The translations under genes and the position numbers were made by a program. Source: Paraglaciecola sp. L3A3 (GTDB lineage Bacteria > Pseudomonadota > Gammaproteobacteria > Enterobacterales > Alteromonadaceae). From it: a stretch of DNA of 64,000 nt. The DNA is taken from the NCBI RefSeq assembly GCF_009796765.1, contig NZ_CP047023.1, positions 4,199,501 through 4,263,500 on the forward strand, written 5' to 3'. Below are positions 1 through 9,300 of this stretch, one piece after another; within the stretch, counting starts at the first letter, position 1; the number at the start of each line of letters is the position of its first letter. A model generated the notes under the pieces. That model was not told where the DNA came from, made no database searches, and saw only the letters and a program-made list of their open reading frames with translations.

Positions 1-8
1 CACTCTCA

Positions 9-1556
9 ATGATCTTAACTGAAACTCCACGTCGAAAATTAGTTACCCAATTAGTCAATTGGGGACATTGGTTTACTTTGTTAAATATTATCATTGCCAT
101 CACTATAGCCGGCATTTATATCTTAAACTCTCCTATGCCTGAAACAACATTGGGAGTGGTATATTTATTGGTAAATTGGGTAAGCCACGTTGGCTTTCTA
201 ACTTTTTTTGCCTTCGTAATCTTGATACTGCCTTTATGTTATCTAGCCAAAAATGCTAAAACCGTGAAAATAGTCAGTTCAATTTTGGCTGCATTGGGCT
301 TAGCTTCCCTTGGTTTTGACGCCCTACTTTACAATAAATATGGTGTGCACCTAAGTATCAACTCTGCTGATATCATCAGACATGAAGCACAAACTGTTAT
401 TGCTCAATTTAGTTGGCAGCAATGGGGATATTTGTTATTTCTATTTTTAGCTTGGTTGTCGTTTCAACTGGTTGTGGCTAATGCATTATGGGCTCGAATT
501 GATAGGCTACAAAAACGTCGCTGGGGATTTCCTATCAGTGGCTTTTTTGTCAGTTGTTTTGTCGCAAGTCATGCATTACACGTTTGGGCTGATGCCAATT
601 TATATCAACCCATAGTGCAGCAAGACAATATATTCCCACTGTCTTACCCTGCCACTGCAAAAACCTTAATGGCACGCTATAGCCTGTTAGATATTGAAGA
701 TTATCAACAACGTAAAGCTTTGCAGTTTAATCATACTCTGAAAGGTATTTCTTACCCTTCGTCACCAGTATATTGCCCTGTGAATAAAAGTAGTAAAGTA
801 CTGTTATTAGCGATAGCTGAAGGTAAGGTTCCTCAACAAATACCGGGGTTAGTGAAAGGGCAAAATCACTATGGATTTCATTCTTCAGCAATCAGCGGGA
901 TTAATTCCATTTTATATGGTCTACCTGAGTTGTATCACCAATCATTGCAAGAATATCAACCTATTCTACTCAACTTACCTCGTTCAATGGGTTTGGATGT
1001 ATCCTTATATTTACCCAACAATAAGCAAGAACCTCTTAATCCATTCATTGCAGATTGGGCACAGTTCAAGCAAAAAATAACAAATGCTAACAGCAATTTG
1101 TCTGTGGGCTTTATTGAAGCCAAACAATTATCAGAGTTATTAACTGATTCTGTTTTAGCTGAATACCAAATAATCATCACTAATCTAGCCAGTGCTGATA
1201 ATTTAAAACAATTATTATTTACCAATATTCCATTAAACAAAGTGTTATCGAGTCAGGAAGATTTAGCACCGACAGCTCTCACTTTATTAGGCTGTAATGC
1301 TCAAACCAGAACTTATAGTACAGGCAATAGTTTAACCACAAACTCTGGTGTTAATTACGTAGTAGGCACCCAAGGCAGTAAAGTTTTATTACTAAATAAC
1401 AATCAGAGAATCGAAATAATGAACAATGGTAGTGTCAAAATATTTGATTTAGACAACAGCCAAGAATTATTTACCCCAATTAATACCGACCTATTAAGCC
1501 AAGGCATTAAAAACTTAACCCACTTTTCTGCTAAACGTTCATATAAAAATCAGTAA
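9..1556 (+). CDS. YejM/PbgA-like inner membrane protein (DUF3413) with degenerate periplasmic domain
   Basis: The N-terminus (RRKLVTQLVNWGHWF) lines up almost residue for residue with E. coli YejM/PbgA/LapC, and the start sits at the same place. About five membrane helices cover residues 20-200, followed by the family signature SHALHVWADANLYQPI and a LPLSYPATAKTLM stretch. In E. coli this protein senses periplasmic lipopolysaccharide and controls LpxC turnover through LapB. The periplasmic alkaline-phosphatase-fold part is recognisable only in fragments, and at 515 residues the protein is about 70 shorter than the E. coli one. The TVDG/DHTD-like metal-site segments of the sulfatase fold are not visible. 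It probably acts as a sensor or scaffold and not as a hydrolase. A strong hairpin follows the stop. Confidence 0.82.
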   Translation: MILTETPRRKLVTQLVNWGHWFTLLNIIIAITIAGIYILNSPMPETTLGVVYLLVNWVSHVGFLTFFAFVILILPLCYLAKNAKTVKIVSSILAALGLASLGFDALLYNKYGVHLSINSADIIRHEAQTVIAQFSWQQWGYLLFLFLAWLSFQLVVANALWARIDRLQKRRWGFPISGFFVSCFVASHALHVWADANLYQPIVQQDNIFPLSYPATAKTLMARYSLLDIEDYQQRKALQFNHTLKGISYPSSPVYCPVNKSSKVLLLAIAEGKVPQQIPGLVKGQNHYGFHSSAISGINSILYGLPELYHQSLQEYQPILLNLPRSMGLDVSLYLPNNKQEPLNPFIADWAQFKQKITNANSNLSVGFIEAKQLSELLTDSVLAEYQIIITNLASADNLKQLLFTNIPLNKVLSSQEDLAPTALTLLGCNAQTRTYSTGNSLTTNSGVNYVVGTQGSKVLLLNNNQRIEIMNNGSVKIFDLDNSQELFTPINTDLLSQGIKNLTHFSAKRSYKNQ

Positions 1557-1565
1557 TTATCTTTA

Positions 1566-1594
1566 ACTGTAAGCAGAGTCACTCTGCTTACAGT
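1566..1594 (+). terminator. 13-bp perfect hairpin after the YejM-like gene
   Basis: The arms ACTGTAAGCAGAG and CTCTGCTTACAGT pair perfectly around a TCA loop, ten bases after the stop codon. The U-tract is weak, so it may act mainly as a 3'-end stabiliser or a factor-assisted terminator. Confidence 0.6.
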
Positions 1595-1667
1595 GAGTTA
1601 TTCTTCACAATCTCTCATCATTTTTTTAATTTCGTGCTTGACTATTTGACCTGCCTGCAATAAGTTA

Positions 1668-1686
1668 AATGCAAATCATTCTCATT
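1668..1686 (+). promoter_or_regulatory. Putative Fur box
   Basis: The 19-mer AATGCAAATCATTCTCATT matches the ferric-uptake-regulator palindrome AATGATAATCATTATCATT at 16 of 19 positions. It ends 12 bases before the ATG at 1699. It covers an earlier in-frame ATG at 1669, which argues for the start at 1699. Confidence 0.65.
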
Positions 1687-1698
1687 TACAATGAAACC

Positions 1699-2106
1699 AT
1701 GTCAATTAATTATTGTTTTACATTTTCAGCGATTGAATTAACCGTTCGTTACTGCGATAACCAAAGTAAAGATTTAGGGATTATTAGCAGCTACGTACAT
1801 ATTGGATTACAAAGGGCAAAAAATCTTAAACAGCTAAAAAGTGTGCGTTCAGCCCATATGCGTGTGATAGACACGTTAATTGATACTATGTGTGACAACG
1901 CATTACCCCTTGCATGGCGCCAACACTGTCACCTCTATATAAAACGATTATTACCTTTACTTTTCGAAATGTTAGAACCTGCAAAATATAACCAAAAAGT
2001 AAATGAAATCAACATATTACACACCTACTTTTTACAGCAGCCTACACAAGAACAATCAACATTCTGCAACTCAAAAGCTGTCATAAAAAAGAAAATGAAT
2101 CAATAA
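1699..2106 (+). CDS. Hypothetical protein, first gene of a putative Fur-controlled operon
   Basis: The 135-residue product is not recognised. The reading frame is open from an upstream ATG at 1669, but that codon lies inside the Fur box, so the ATG at 1699 (MSINYCFTF) is preferred. The sequence looks cytoplasmic and mostly helical, with no signal peptide or membrane segment. Several cysteines and histidines are scattered through it (C31, C72 and a CHLY stretch). A good Shine-Dalgarno (AAGGAG) lies just after its stop and serves the next gene 11 bases on, so the two form an operon. The Fur box suggests iron-dependent expression; the function is unknown. Confidence 0.55.
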   Translation: MSINYCFTFSAIELTVRYCDNQSKDLGIISSYVHIGLQRAKNLKQLKSVRSAHMRVIDTLIDTMCDNALPLAWRQHCHLYIKRLLPLLFEMLEPAKYNQKVNEINILHTYFLQQPTQEQSTFCNSKAVIKKKMNQ

Positions 2107-2117
2107 GGAGAGCTGTT

Positions 2118-2570
2118 ATGGTCGAATATCAATATATTTGTATTCAACACAGAGCTTGGGTGGATGAAAATCCACAGCAAGCTTTTGACAATGTTTTACA
2201 ACTCACTAAATTAGCCGAGAAAAAGCTACATAAGAACCAATTTGAAGAAGCGATTCAACTATTAGGCGCCGCTTTTGAAACCGCCGAGATAATCTTTGAT
2301 AACCGTCTAGAGTCCCCACAGCTGACTACTAGTTTAACGTCCTCAGCTATTATGCTAGCCCATGCTTATTCCATTACTGGCCGAGCTGAAGCCGCAACAC
2401 GGCTATTACTCAGACTAAAGAACAAAATGCAATGTGCGATTAGTTGCGCTGTGGGTTATGCCACTAAGGTTGCTTTTTTCCAACATTGTTCCGAAGCCTT
2501 AACAGAAGCCAATAAAGATATTAATTACGCCTTACAAGAAAAACCTGCACATGGGCTTAACTACCATTAA
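2118..2570 (+). CDS. Hypothetical helical (TPR-like) protein, second gene of the putative Fur operon
   Basis: A 150-residue soluble protein starting at ATG 2118 behind AAGGAGAG. Residues 25-115 look like helix-turn-helix repeats of TPR character (LTKLAEKKLHKNQFEEAIQLLGAAFETA, described here by its pattern of alternating A/L positions, then a second unit around AHAYSITGRAEAATRLLLRL). No catalytic motif is visible. It is probably co-transcribed with the preceding hypothetical gene and meets rlmA tail to tail. A scaffold or adaptor role is only an inference from the repeats. Confidence 0.6.
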   Translation: MVEYQYICIQHRAWVDENPQQAFDNVLQLTKLAEKKLHKNQFEEAIQLLGAAFETAEIIFDNRLESPQLTTSLTSSAIMLAHAYSITGRAEAATRLLLRLKNKMQCAISCAVGYATKVAFFQHCSEALTEANKDINYALQEKPAHGLNYH

Positions 2571-2586
2571 TTGGTAACATAAAAGT

Positions 2587-3435
2587 TTACGCTAACTTGC
2601 TATACAAACTAATATCAAAATCAGTGGTCACTAACTGCAAGTCTTGAATTAGCTGTTGTTTTTTTTGTTCAGTGGCAGACCAATAATAAGGGGTCATCAT
2701 TAACAAATTTTCTCTTGCAGCTTCAGTAGTAAGTGGCACATCAAAACCTAAGTTAATTCGGCTCTGTAAGATAAATCCTGCAGGCAGACTGGAGTTATCT
2801 TTATGCTCGCTGGGCGAATCATATAGTGCTTGTTTAAGTTGATGCAGATGATTAGCTGCTGGGTTTACTGTTAGCCAAAGACCATTAGCTTTCAGCACCC
2901 GCAATATTTCTTGTTCGCTACTTGGGGCAAATATCTGTAACACTGCATTTTGGCTAACAGCTGGTAAAGGCAGATGATAGGTACTTGCCACTGCAAATTG
3001 ATTATCTTTATATTTTTTTGCGGCTTTTAGTACTGCATTTTTTGAAATATCTATACCACTATAGGCACAAGTCATGCCTGCAGATTGAACAAATTGGCTA
3101 ATTACATTCATGTAATACCCTTCACCACAGCCTGCATCAAAAAAGCTCAAATCATTTTGATTTTCTACGGTGCGAAAATAGTCTGCAACTAATTGACTGA
3201 GCTTTTCTGCTAGCGGTTGGTAATGGCCTTGTTCTAAAAATGCCCGGCGAGCATTGACCATACCTTTATTATCACCTGGCTCTTTGCTGTTTTTGTGATG
3301 GGCTAATAACAAATTAACATAACCTTCTTTAGCCATATCAAAGCTGTGATTATTCTCACAACACCAAGTTCTATTATTTAATACTAAGGCACTTTGACAA
3401 GAAGGGCAGTTCCACGAAGAGCTAACAGGATTCAT
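2587..3435 (-). CDS. rlmA: 23S rRNA (guanine-745-N1)-methyltransferase RlmA
   Basis: The 282-residue protein begins with the RlmA zinc ribbon: CPSCQ at residues 10-14 and a second pair of ligands in WCCENNHSFD at 25-34. The family motif FDMAKEGYVNLL follows immediately. The SAM-binding Rossmann part starts with DAGCGEGYY near residue 101, and the ARRAFLEQGHYQPL segment is shared with E. coli RlmA. The enzyme methylates N1 of G745 in helix 35 of 23S rRNA using SAM. It is a single-gene unit convergent with the preceding operon. Confidence 0.93.
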   Translation of the reverse strand: MNPVSSSWNCPSCQSALVLNNRTWCCENNHSFDMAKEGYVNLLLAHHKNSKEPGDNKGMVNARRAFLEQGHYQPLAEKLSQLVADYFRTVENQNDLSFFDAGCGEGYYMNVISQFVQSAGMTCAYSGIDISKNAVLKAAKKYKDNQFAVASTYHLPLPAVSQNAVLQIFAPSSEQEILRVLKANGLWLTVNPAANHLHQLKQALYDSPSEHKDNSSLPAGFILQSRINLGFDVPLTTEAARENLLMMTPYYWSATEQKKQQLIQDLQLVTTDFDISLYSKLA

Positions 3436-3580
3436 TTATTCTTTCTAACTTAAATAACAGCCGGCAATGATAAGTAGTCACTAGCAGTGCGTCCAGCGGT
3501 TTTTAATTAGCAGTTTTTATTTATGTGGAGTTTTAGATTACGTTTTTTATTCAACATCAATAACATAGTAAAAATTTAGC

Positions 3581-3611
3581 AAAAAAAAGCACCGCGTTTA
3601 CCTAGCGGTGC
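3581..3611 (-). terminator. Rho-independent terminator of the GH42/GH167-like gene
   Basis: Read leftward, GCACCGC pairs with GCGGTGC and is followed by eight T. It lies about 30 bases beyond the stop codon of the gene ending at 3642. Confidence 0.85.
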
Positions 3612-3641
3612 CATTTAGGCTTACATATATAAAGCTAATTA

Positions 3642-6080
3642 TTATTGCGCTTTTACCTCTAACAATAATATGCCTTCTGAAGCCAATTCAAATTCAGTCG
3701 TTAAAACATTGCCAGTCATTAAATCAGTGATAACAACAGACTTACCGTTTCTTAGGGTTAAATCTAATTTAGCTGTGTTATGACCAACGTTGAGTATATT
3801 CACTAAATAACTACCATCCGCTTGTTGTACTGTGCGCCATGTAGTCGCTTTGTAGGCTTCACCGTTGTCTTCGGCAATGAGCACATCTGGCATGTGCTCA
3901 GCCACTTCAGCTAAGGCAACTTGCTTGATTTTAGCAATGTTGGCACCGGCTTCTAACTTAATTAGCTTGCCTTTACCTGCCACTAGTTTTTGCGAACGTT
4001 TCTTGCCGTACTCGTTTAGCTGTAAGCTTTTGGCATCAAGAATAATCGTGCCGCCGGTATTCAAGTATGATTGTAAGGCTGAGAATTCAGCATCACTAAC
4101 GTTAGGATTGTTATACACAACCACTGTATCCCAGCTGCTATTGTCTTGTTTTTGAATAATATTTTTGGTCACAAAACCTAGAGGTGCACCTTCGAAGAAT
4201 AACTCTTCGTAAAGTTTGTAAGCTTTAGTCATGTAATTTTCGGTATTGATTGCTGTGGTTTCAGAATAAAACAAACGCAGTGGACGGGGTTGTTCACGTA
4301 GTTCGATAATTTCTTCTGAAAAACTGTTCAAGTCGTACATGACCTGAGTCACTTCATTAGTGACGTGGGGCTGCATATTATTCGAGCCCGCATAAGCACC
4401 ACCTAAACCTGGATCAAAGAAGTCTAACTCTCCTTCTAACCTATCTTCAGGCGACCCGTCTGGGTCACGAGCCCAGAACCAACCAGTGTTGGCATCCATT
4501 CCCAATAACGTCGCTAACCAATATACACTACGCACGTAGCTGGTGCGTGTATCCAGATCACGCCATTGGCCCGATGATAAAAAGTGTGACTCTGAGTTAA
4601 AATTAATTTTGTCTGGTGCAACCGACTCCATAAAATCATGGAACATGGCCACTTTCCCCCAAGAGTAAGCGTACTTTTCCATCCATTTAGAAGACTTACC
4701 GGGGCGTATGTTTTCACTACCAAATGCTTTGGCATCATGGCCTACCATAGTGGTTAATTCAGCCAGGGCTTCGGTATCAATACCTCCAGAACGGGCGTCT
4801 TCCATAAACATTCTTGGCATGATTTTAATAGAAGTATCAGCCTCTGGATTGACTGAGTGCAACTCATTTTGGACAAAGGTAAACCAGTCTGTAGAACGAT
4901 CCATATTATAACGAGACCAGTCATACCAAATGGGTTGACCTAGTAGTGCTGGGTCGATTGGGATCTCGATTTGAATATTGTCGAAACCAGAGAACTCTGT
5001 ATTCCAATTGTCATTCAACTGGGCAATATCACCGGCATATTTGTTATCTAACCAGCTACGAAACTTGTTCAAGGTATAAGATGAAATGGAAGTCATTTCT
5101 TCAAATTTTTGCGTCCAATGGCCTTTTTCAGCATACCAATGAGGTTCGTTAGCTAATACAAAGCCTAACTCAGTGACTTTTTTGCCTTTGGTTAAGCGAC
5201 CTGTTTCACGGATGATTTTACCCCACACCTCACGCACAAGTGGGTTGTCGATATCAAAACCAGTAAATAAAGAGCGACCTTTGCGCACTTCTGGTTCACG
5301 CTTTTCGATCCATTCTGGAATACCCATGATCCAGTAATATAAAAAACCAATATTGGTATCTGGAATATCGGTTAGCTCTTTCATTAACTCTTGATCAAAG
5401 GTGCCATCTTCTTTCAATAGAAAGGAGTTAATCGCTCGGTCATGATCAGTTGGATAAAGGTTTTCACCACCGTGATAAAGTGCGCCTAAATGATCATTAT
5501 AAACGTCGGTATTAGTTAAAGGTTGACCCACAGTTTTAGAAAAATAATCATAAGGGAAGATAGGTTTACCGTTACTGAGAAACATATTGTCGGCGGCTTT
5601 GGTGCCTTGCCAATCTACTTTATTCACAGGGCGACGTTTGATTTCACCACGTAATTCTTGGCCTAAAACATCTATGCCTTTTTCTAATATTTCAACCACT
5701 TTAGTCCGTTCAAAGTCGGGCAAATCTAAAGCAAGTTGCTTTTTGTCTTTTGCGTAATAGCGCTCATAGCCAAAAGCCATTTCGATAGCTTCTGGGTTGG
5801 CTTCATCCCAATTAGCAAATTTAAGAAACTCTTCTGAAAACCACACTAAGGTTTCTTCGCGAGCAACATCGATGTTTTTCGCTCGGGCTTGGTCCATCAT
5901 GTCTTTTAAGGTGGCTAATTTAACCCGCGCTTGTTTTTCTAAAACACTAGTGACGACAGCTTTTGTTTGTGCGGACTCAGTTTTTGTTGCTGTATTCACT
6001 TCGGTATTAGCTTGATGATTACAAGCTGAGGTAAGCAATAGCGCGGAAGCAATAGATGCTCCTATAAAATGGCGTTTCAT
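3642..6080 (-). CDS. Clan GH-A glycoside hydrolase lipoprotein (GH42/GH167-like)
   Basis: An 812-residue exported lipoprotein with lipobox LTSAC (Cys20). A long TIM barrel covers roughly residues 130-590. The acid/base candidate is E312 in FVLANEPHW and the nucleophile candidate is E497 in FNSESHF, the two-glutamate layout of clan GH-A retaining enzymes. After the barrel comes a GATase-like alpha/beta domain (about 590-720, with YLNTGGTIILDA) and a C-terminal beta domain, the order seen in GH42 beta-galactosidases and GH42-derived GH167 carrageenan enzymes. It lies next to a GH82 carrageenase and has the shared regulon palindrome about 60 bp upstream. Likely role: exo-acting cleavage of beta-galactosidic bonds in carrageenan oligosaccharides. 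The family is inferred; GH50 is the main alternative. Confidence 0.72.
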   Translation of the reverse strand: MKRHFIGASIASALLLTSACNHQANTEVNTATKTESAQTKAVVTSVLEKQARVKLATLKDMMDQARAKNIDVAREETLVWFSEEFLKFANWDEANPEAIEMAFGYERYYAKDKKQLALDLPDFERTKVVEILEKGIDVLGQELRGEIKRRPVNKVDWQGTKAADNMFLSNGKPIFPYDYFSKTVGQPLTNTDVYNDHLGALYHGGENLYPTDHDRAINSFLLKEDGTFDQELMKELTDIPDTNIGFLYYWIMGIPEWIEKREPEVRKGRSLFTGFDIDNPLVREVWGKIIRETGRLTKGKKVTELGFVLANEPHWYAEKGHWTQKFEEMTSISSYTLNKFRSWLDNKYAGDIAQLNDNWNTEFSGFDNIQIEIPIDPALLGQPIWYDWSRYNMDRSTDWFTFVQNELHSVNPEADTSIKIMPRMFMEDARSGGIDTEALAELTTMVGHDAKAFGSENIRPGKSSKWMEKYAYSWGKVAMFHDFMESVAPDKINFNSESHFLSSGQWRDLDTRTSYVRSVYWLATLLGMDANTGWFWARDPDGSPEDRLEGELDFFDPGLGGAYAGSNNMQPHVTNEVTQVMYDLNSFSEEIIELREQPRPLRLFYSETTAINTENYMTKAYKLYEELFFEGAPLGFVTKNIIQKQDNSSWDTVVVYNNPNVSDAEFSALQSYLNTGGTIILDAKSLQLNEYGKKRSQKLVAGKGKLIKLEAGANIAKIKQVALAEVAEHMPDVLIAEDNGEAYKATTWRTVQQADGSYLVNILNVGHNTAKLDLTLRNGKSVVITDLMTGNVLTTEFELASEGILLLEVKAQ

Positions 6081-6140
6081 GATCTATCTCACTATATCTG
6101 TTAACAAGATGTTGCTTTAAAAACCACATACTACATACTT

Positions 6141-6155
6141 AAACATCATATGTAT
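6141..6155. promoter_or_regulatory. Putative DgoR-like operator (GH42/GH167-like gene)
   Basis: AAACATCATATGTAT matches the recurring AAACAT-N3-ATGTTT palindrome at 11 of 12 defined positions. It lies about 60 bp upstream of the leftward gene that starts at 6080. Confidence 0.55.
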
Positions 6156-6213
6156 AGATATTTAATAACATTGCTGCGGATTAATTAGAGACTTTGTGCA
6201 TTGGCTCAGAACG

Positions 6214-6242
6214 AAAAAAAGCCAGTAACACTGGTTACTGGC
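6214..6242 (-). terminator. Rho-independent terminator of the iota-carrageenase gene
   Basis: GCCAGTAAC and GTTACTGGC pair around ACTG. On the leftward strand the hairpin is followed by seven T, and it is about 70 bases past the stop codon at 6309. Confidence 0.8.
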
Positions 6243-6266
6243 CTTACTCTAAATCATAAATATATA

Positions 6267-6291
6267 CCTAGCTAAATTAGCTAGGTTTTTT
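6267..6291 (+). terminator. Hairpin with rightward T-run between carrageenase stop and its terminator
   Basis: CCTAGCTAA and TTAGCTAGG pair around one A and are followed by six T on the plus strand. No rightward gene reads into it, so it may block antisense transcription or simply be part of the 3' UTR. Confidence 0.4.
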
Positions 6292-6308
6292 ATTGGTTCA
6301 CTAAACAA

Positions 6309-9300
6309 CTAGTTGCTGTAATTCCAACGTGCCTCTGAACAATCAGGTAACTGAACAGCCGTACCGTAATTAGTTACAGTTGGATTTAATCTAGCTGAAT
6401 GACTATCAATTAGATCATGGTGAACGCTAGGGAAATCATTAGCAATTAAATCATAAACATTGATATTAAAGTTATAATCCACACCTGCTTGCATATGATT
6501 CTCTATAGGCGCGACTGAGTCTCCCATGAATATCTGCGCCCTATTTGGCCATTGAGAACTTGCTGCAATACACAGGTTGTCTGCCGAGGGTATGTAATAG
6601 AGATTCTGTAATTTCAAGTGAGCATCAATACCGTAGTTAGCTGTAACATTATAAATATAAGACTCTTCAAACCAACCAGGTTTTAATCCTGTTCTTTGAT
6701 GAACCGCATCTAAACAGGCCTTAGTTTCGTTGATACGAGTTGCCCACTGCTGGACACCACGTTGATACGTGGTTCCTGCACAGCCAGCGCCATAAGTATC
6801 GTCAACTTCAGTAGTCCAAGCATTTTTGTCAACTCCAGATGGACTAAACAACTCCACAAAACCATCATCCACCCTAACGGCAAAACTACAGCTATTTGCT
6901 GTTACACCATTCACTTGAACAGAGCCGTTTTGTTGGAAGTGAGGGCCAAACATAACGGGAGCTAAACAATTTGTGCCACGAATATCTTCAGCAAAAATAT
7001 TATGTATTCCACCTTTATCCGGCGCACCTTGCCCAAATTCTTTCAAAGATAAATTATCGGTCTCCATACGCAGGGTAATCCCGCCTTGAGAATGCAAGTT
7101 TCTGAACAAGATATTGTCTGCCATGTACATTTGAATAACGCCATAACCAAATAGCGAATTGCTTTGGTCGATATTTTCTACAATACCATTAGTGGGTCCG
7201 TAGAAAGCGCCGTCTCGTGAAGTGGGGCCGACTAGGAATGAAGCAAATACCGTTTTGTTATCTTTTATCTTGATGTTTGAGAACTTAAAATTTTCTATAT
7301 CACCCATCTTAAATACGGCAACACGCTCATTATTCGGGCTGGCTGTTGAGATCCTATCTATTGATAAATCAACGGTGAAACCATCGTCTAGGCCAATCAT
7401 ACTGAAATTTTCAGCCTTACCTTGGCTATCATTACCCATTTCAAACAACCAGACGTTATACCCACCACCTTGAGACATGTGGAAAGTGGCCCCTTGGTCT
7501 ACTTCTAAATGAACGTTCGATCTTAAATGCAAACTACGTACATAGTAGTCACCTGCAGGAATAATTAACTTACCTCCTCCAAGGTTATGGCTAATATCAT
7601 CAATTGCAGCTTGTAGATCAGCGGTATCATTTTTACTGTTGTCAGCTGAAGCTTGTGTGCTCACCTGATAATCAGTTACAGCGTTTCGAGTAACATTAAA
7701 GGCTATAGGGGCGGTGTAAAAACTGGTGTCTACTACTGCTAAGGGTGCTGTGCGACCATTTGATGTGAAAGTACCACTACCATCATGGAAACCATAATCA
7801 GGGCCAGTCCACTCACCATCATCACCAGATGTGACAGACCGAGCCAAGGCATTATCACCAATTAACACATAATCATCGATAATCACTTTGTCACCTTCTT
7901 CTAATCCTCCAAAGAAGAATGAAGGTAATAGATCAACAATATCGCTACCTGTGGTCAGCACCCAAGTGTCTGGTACAGAAAAACTGGCTAAATCAGTATT
8001 TAAATCGGTAAACGTAAGCTCAACCCATTCACCAAAATCAGCAGAGTTGACCGTTGCCGTATAATCTGGCGATATGGCTTGCGCGGCGGTTACTTTGCCA
8101 AACTTACCTCCATCTAAGGTCACGTTCCATGGTAATAAATGATGCTTAATAATCACATCATCTGTGCCTAAGTTACCTGCGCCTTTTTCAACTTTCACTC
8201 TAAGGGTGACAGATTGGATTTCAGACTCGATAGCGCCGCCACCAAACTCAACACTCCATGGATTGCTATTACCCCACTTGTGCCAAAGTAAAGATTGGTT
8301 ATTGATGTTCACATTTTCGTTTGTATCAAGGTAAGAAATGGCATTGGTACCGTTATAACCTGCGCCTTCTTCTAAACCGATAGTCCCGTAGTCATTTAGG
8401 ACATAACCCCAGCCGCCATTTTGCGCGACTGTTGCATCATTAAAGTTATATTCAATACTAAAATCAGTAGGTACTGGCAAGGGCTCGCCCACCACTGTTG
8501 TTGCTTGATAGTTATCAATATAAATTTTATCGCCGACTTCGGTATTGCCAAATTTAAATTCTGGATACACGTTTAAATCGCCGCCATTGGCCCCCACCCA
8601 GTCAGACGGGATAGTAAATTCAGATTCGCCACCTTGTAAAACCAGCTCGATCTCTACCCAGCCCGAAGTACTAGCAGGTACCACACCAACAAACTTAGGC
8701 GCAGCTTCTAGGGCCGCAGGATAATTGGCTTGTTTGTTACCCGTGACCAATCCATAGGGCAACAAGTAATGAATCACCTCTATGTCTTTTTCGCTAACTA
8801 GGTCAGTTTTGACCCACAAGTTAACACTTGTGATTGTGTGTCCATGGTTAGCAAAACGAGCGGTAAATGGACTGGCAGACCACTGCTGTAAATAAATACC
8901 ATTTTGTTCAGGGTTAATATTCACACTGGCATCGGTATAAGAAATAGCCGAGCCATTGTGACCTTGCTCTTCAAAAGCCATCACGCCACGATCAACAATT
9001 GTATAAATCCAGCCTTGACTACCTTGATTAGGTGCTAAGTTATTGGTATTAAAATCATAATTAAACGTCAGAACGTCACCTAGGTTATATTCTGGCTCAT
9101 CAACACCGCCAGAGTTTCCGCCCCCGCTATTATCACCACCAGAACCTCCACCGGTTCCTGGATCAGTGTCATCAACTGGCTCGCAACATGGGTTTTCTAA
9201 AGATTCAGCACTGATTAAATAGTTATCGACATACACTTTGTCTCCTACTTCTAAACCATCGAATAAGAACTGAGGGTAAACTTGAATGTCTGAACTGCCG

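Noticed and set aside
956..1240. Antisense reading frame inside the YejM-like gene, and many similar opposite-strand frames
   Set aside because: They lie fully within well-supported genes, have no ribosome site and resemble no known protein.
3642..6080. GH50 beta-agarase
   Set aside because: The NEP motif fits clan GH-A in general, but the GATase-like domain after the barrel is a GH42-type feature and GH50 enzymes lack it.
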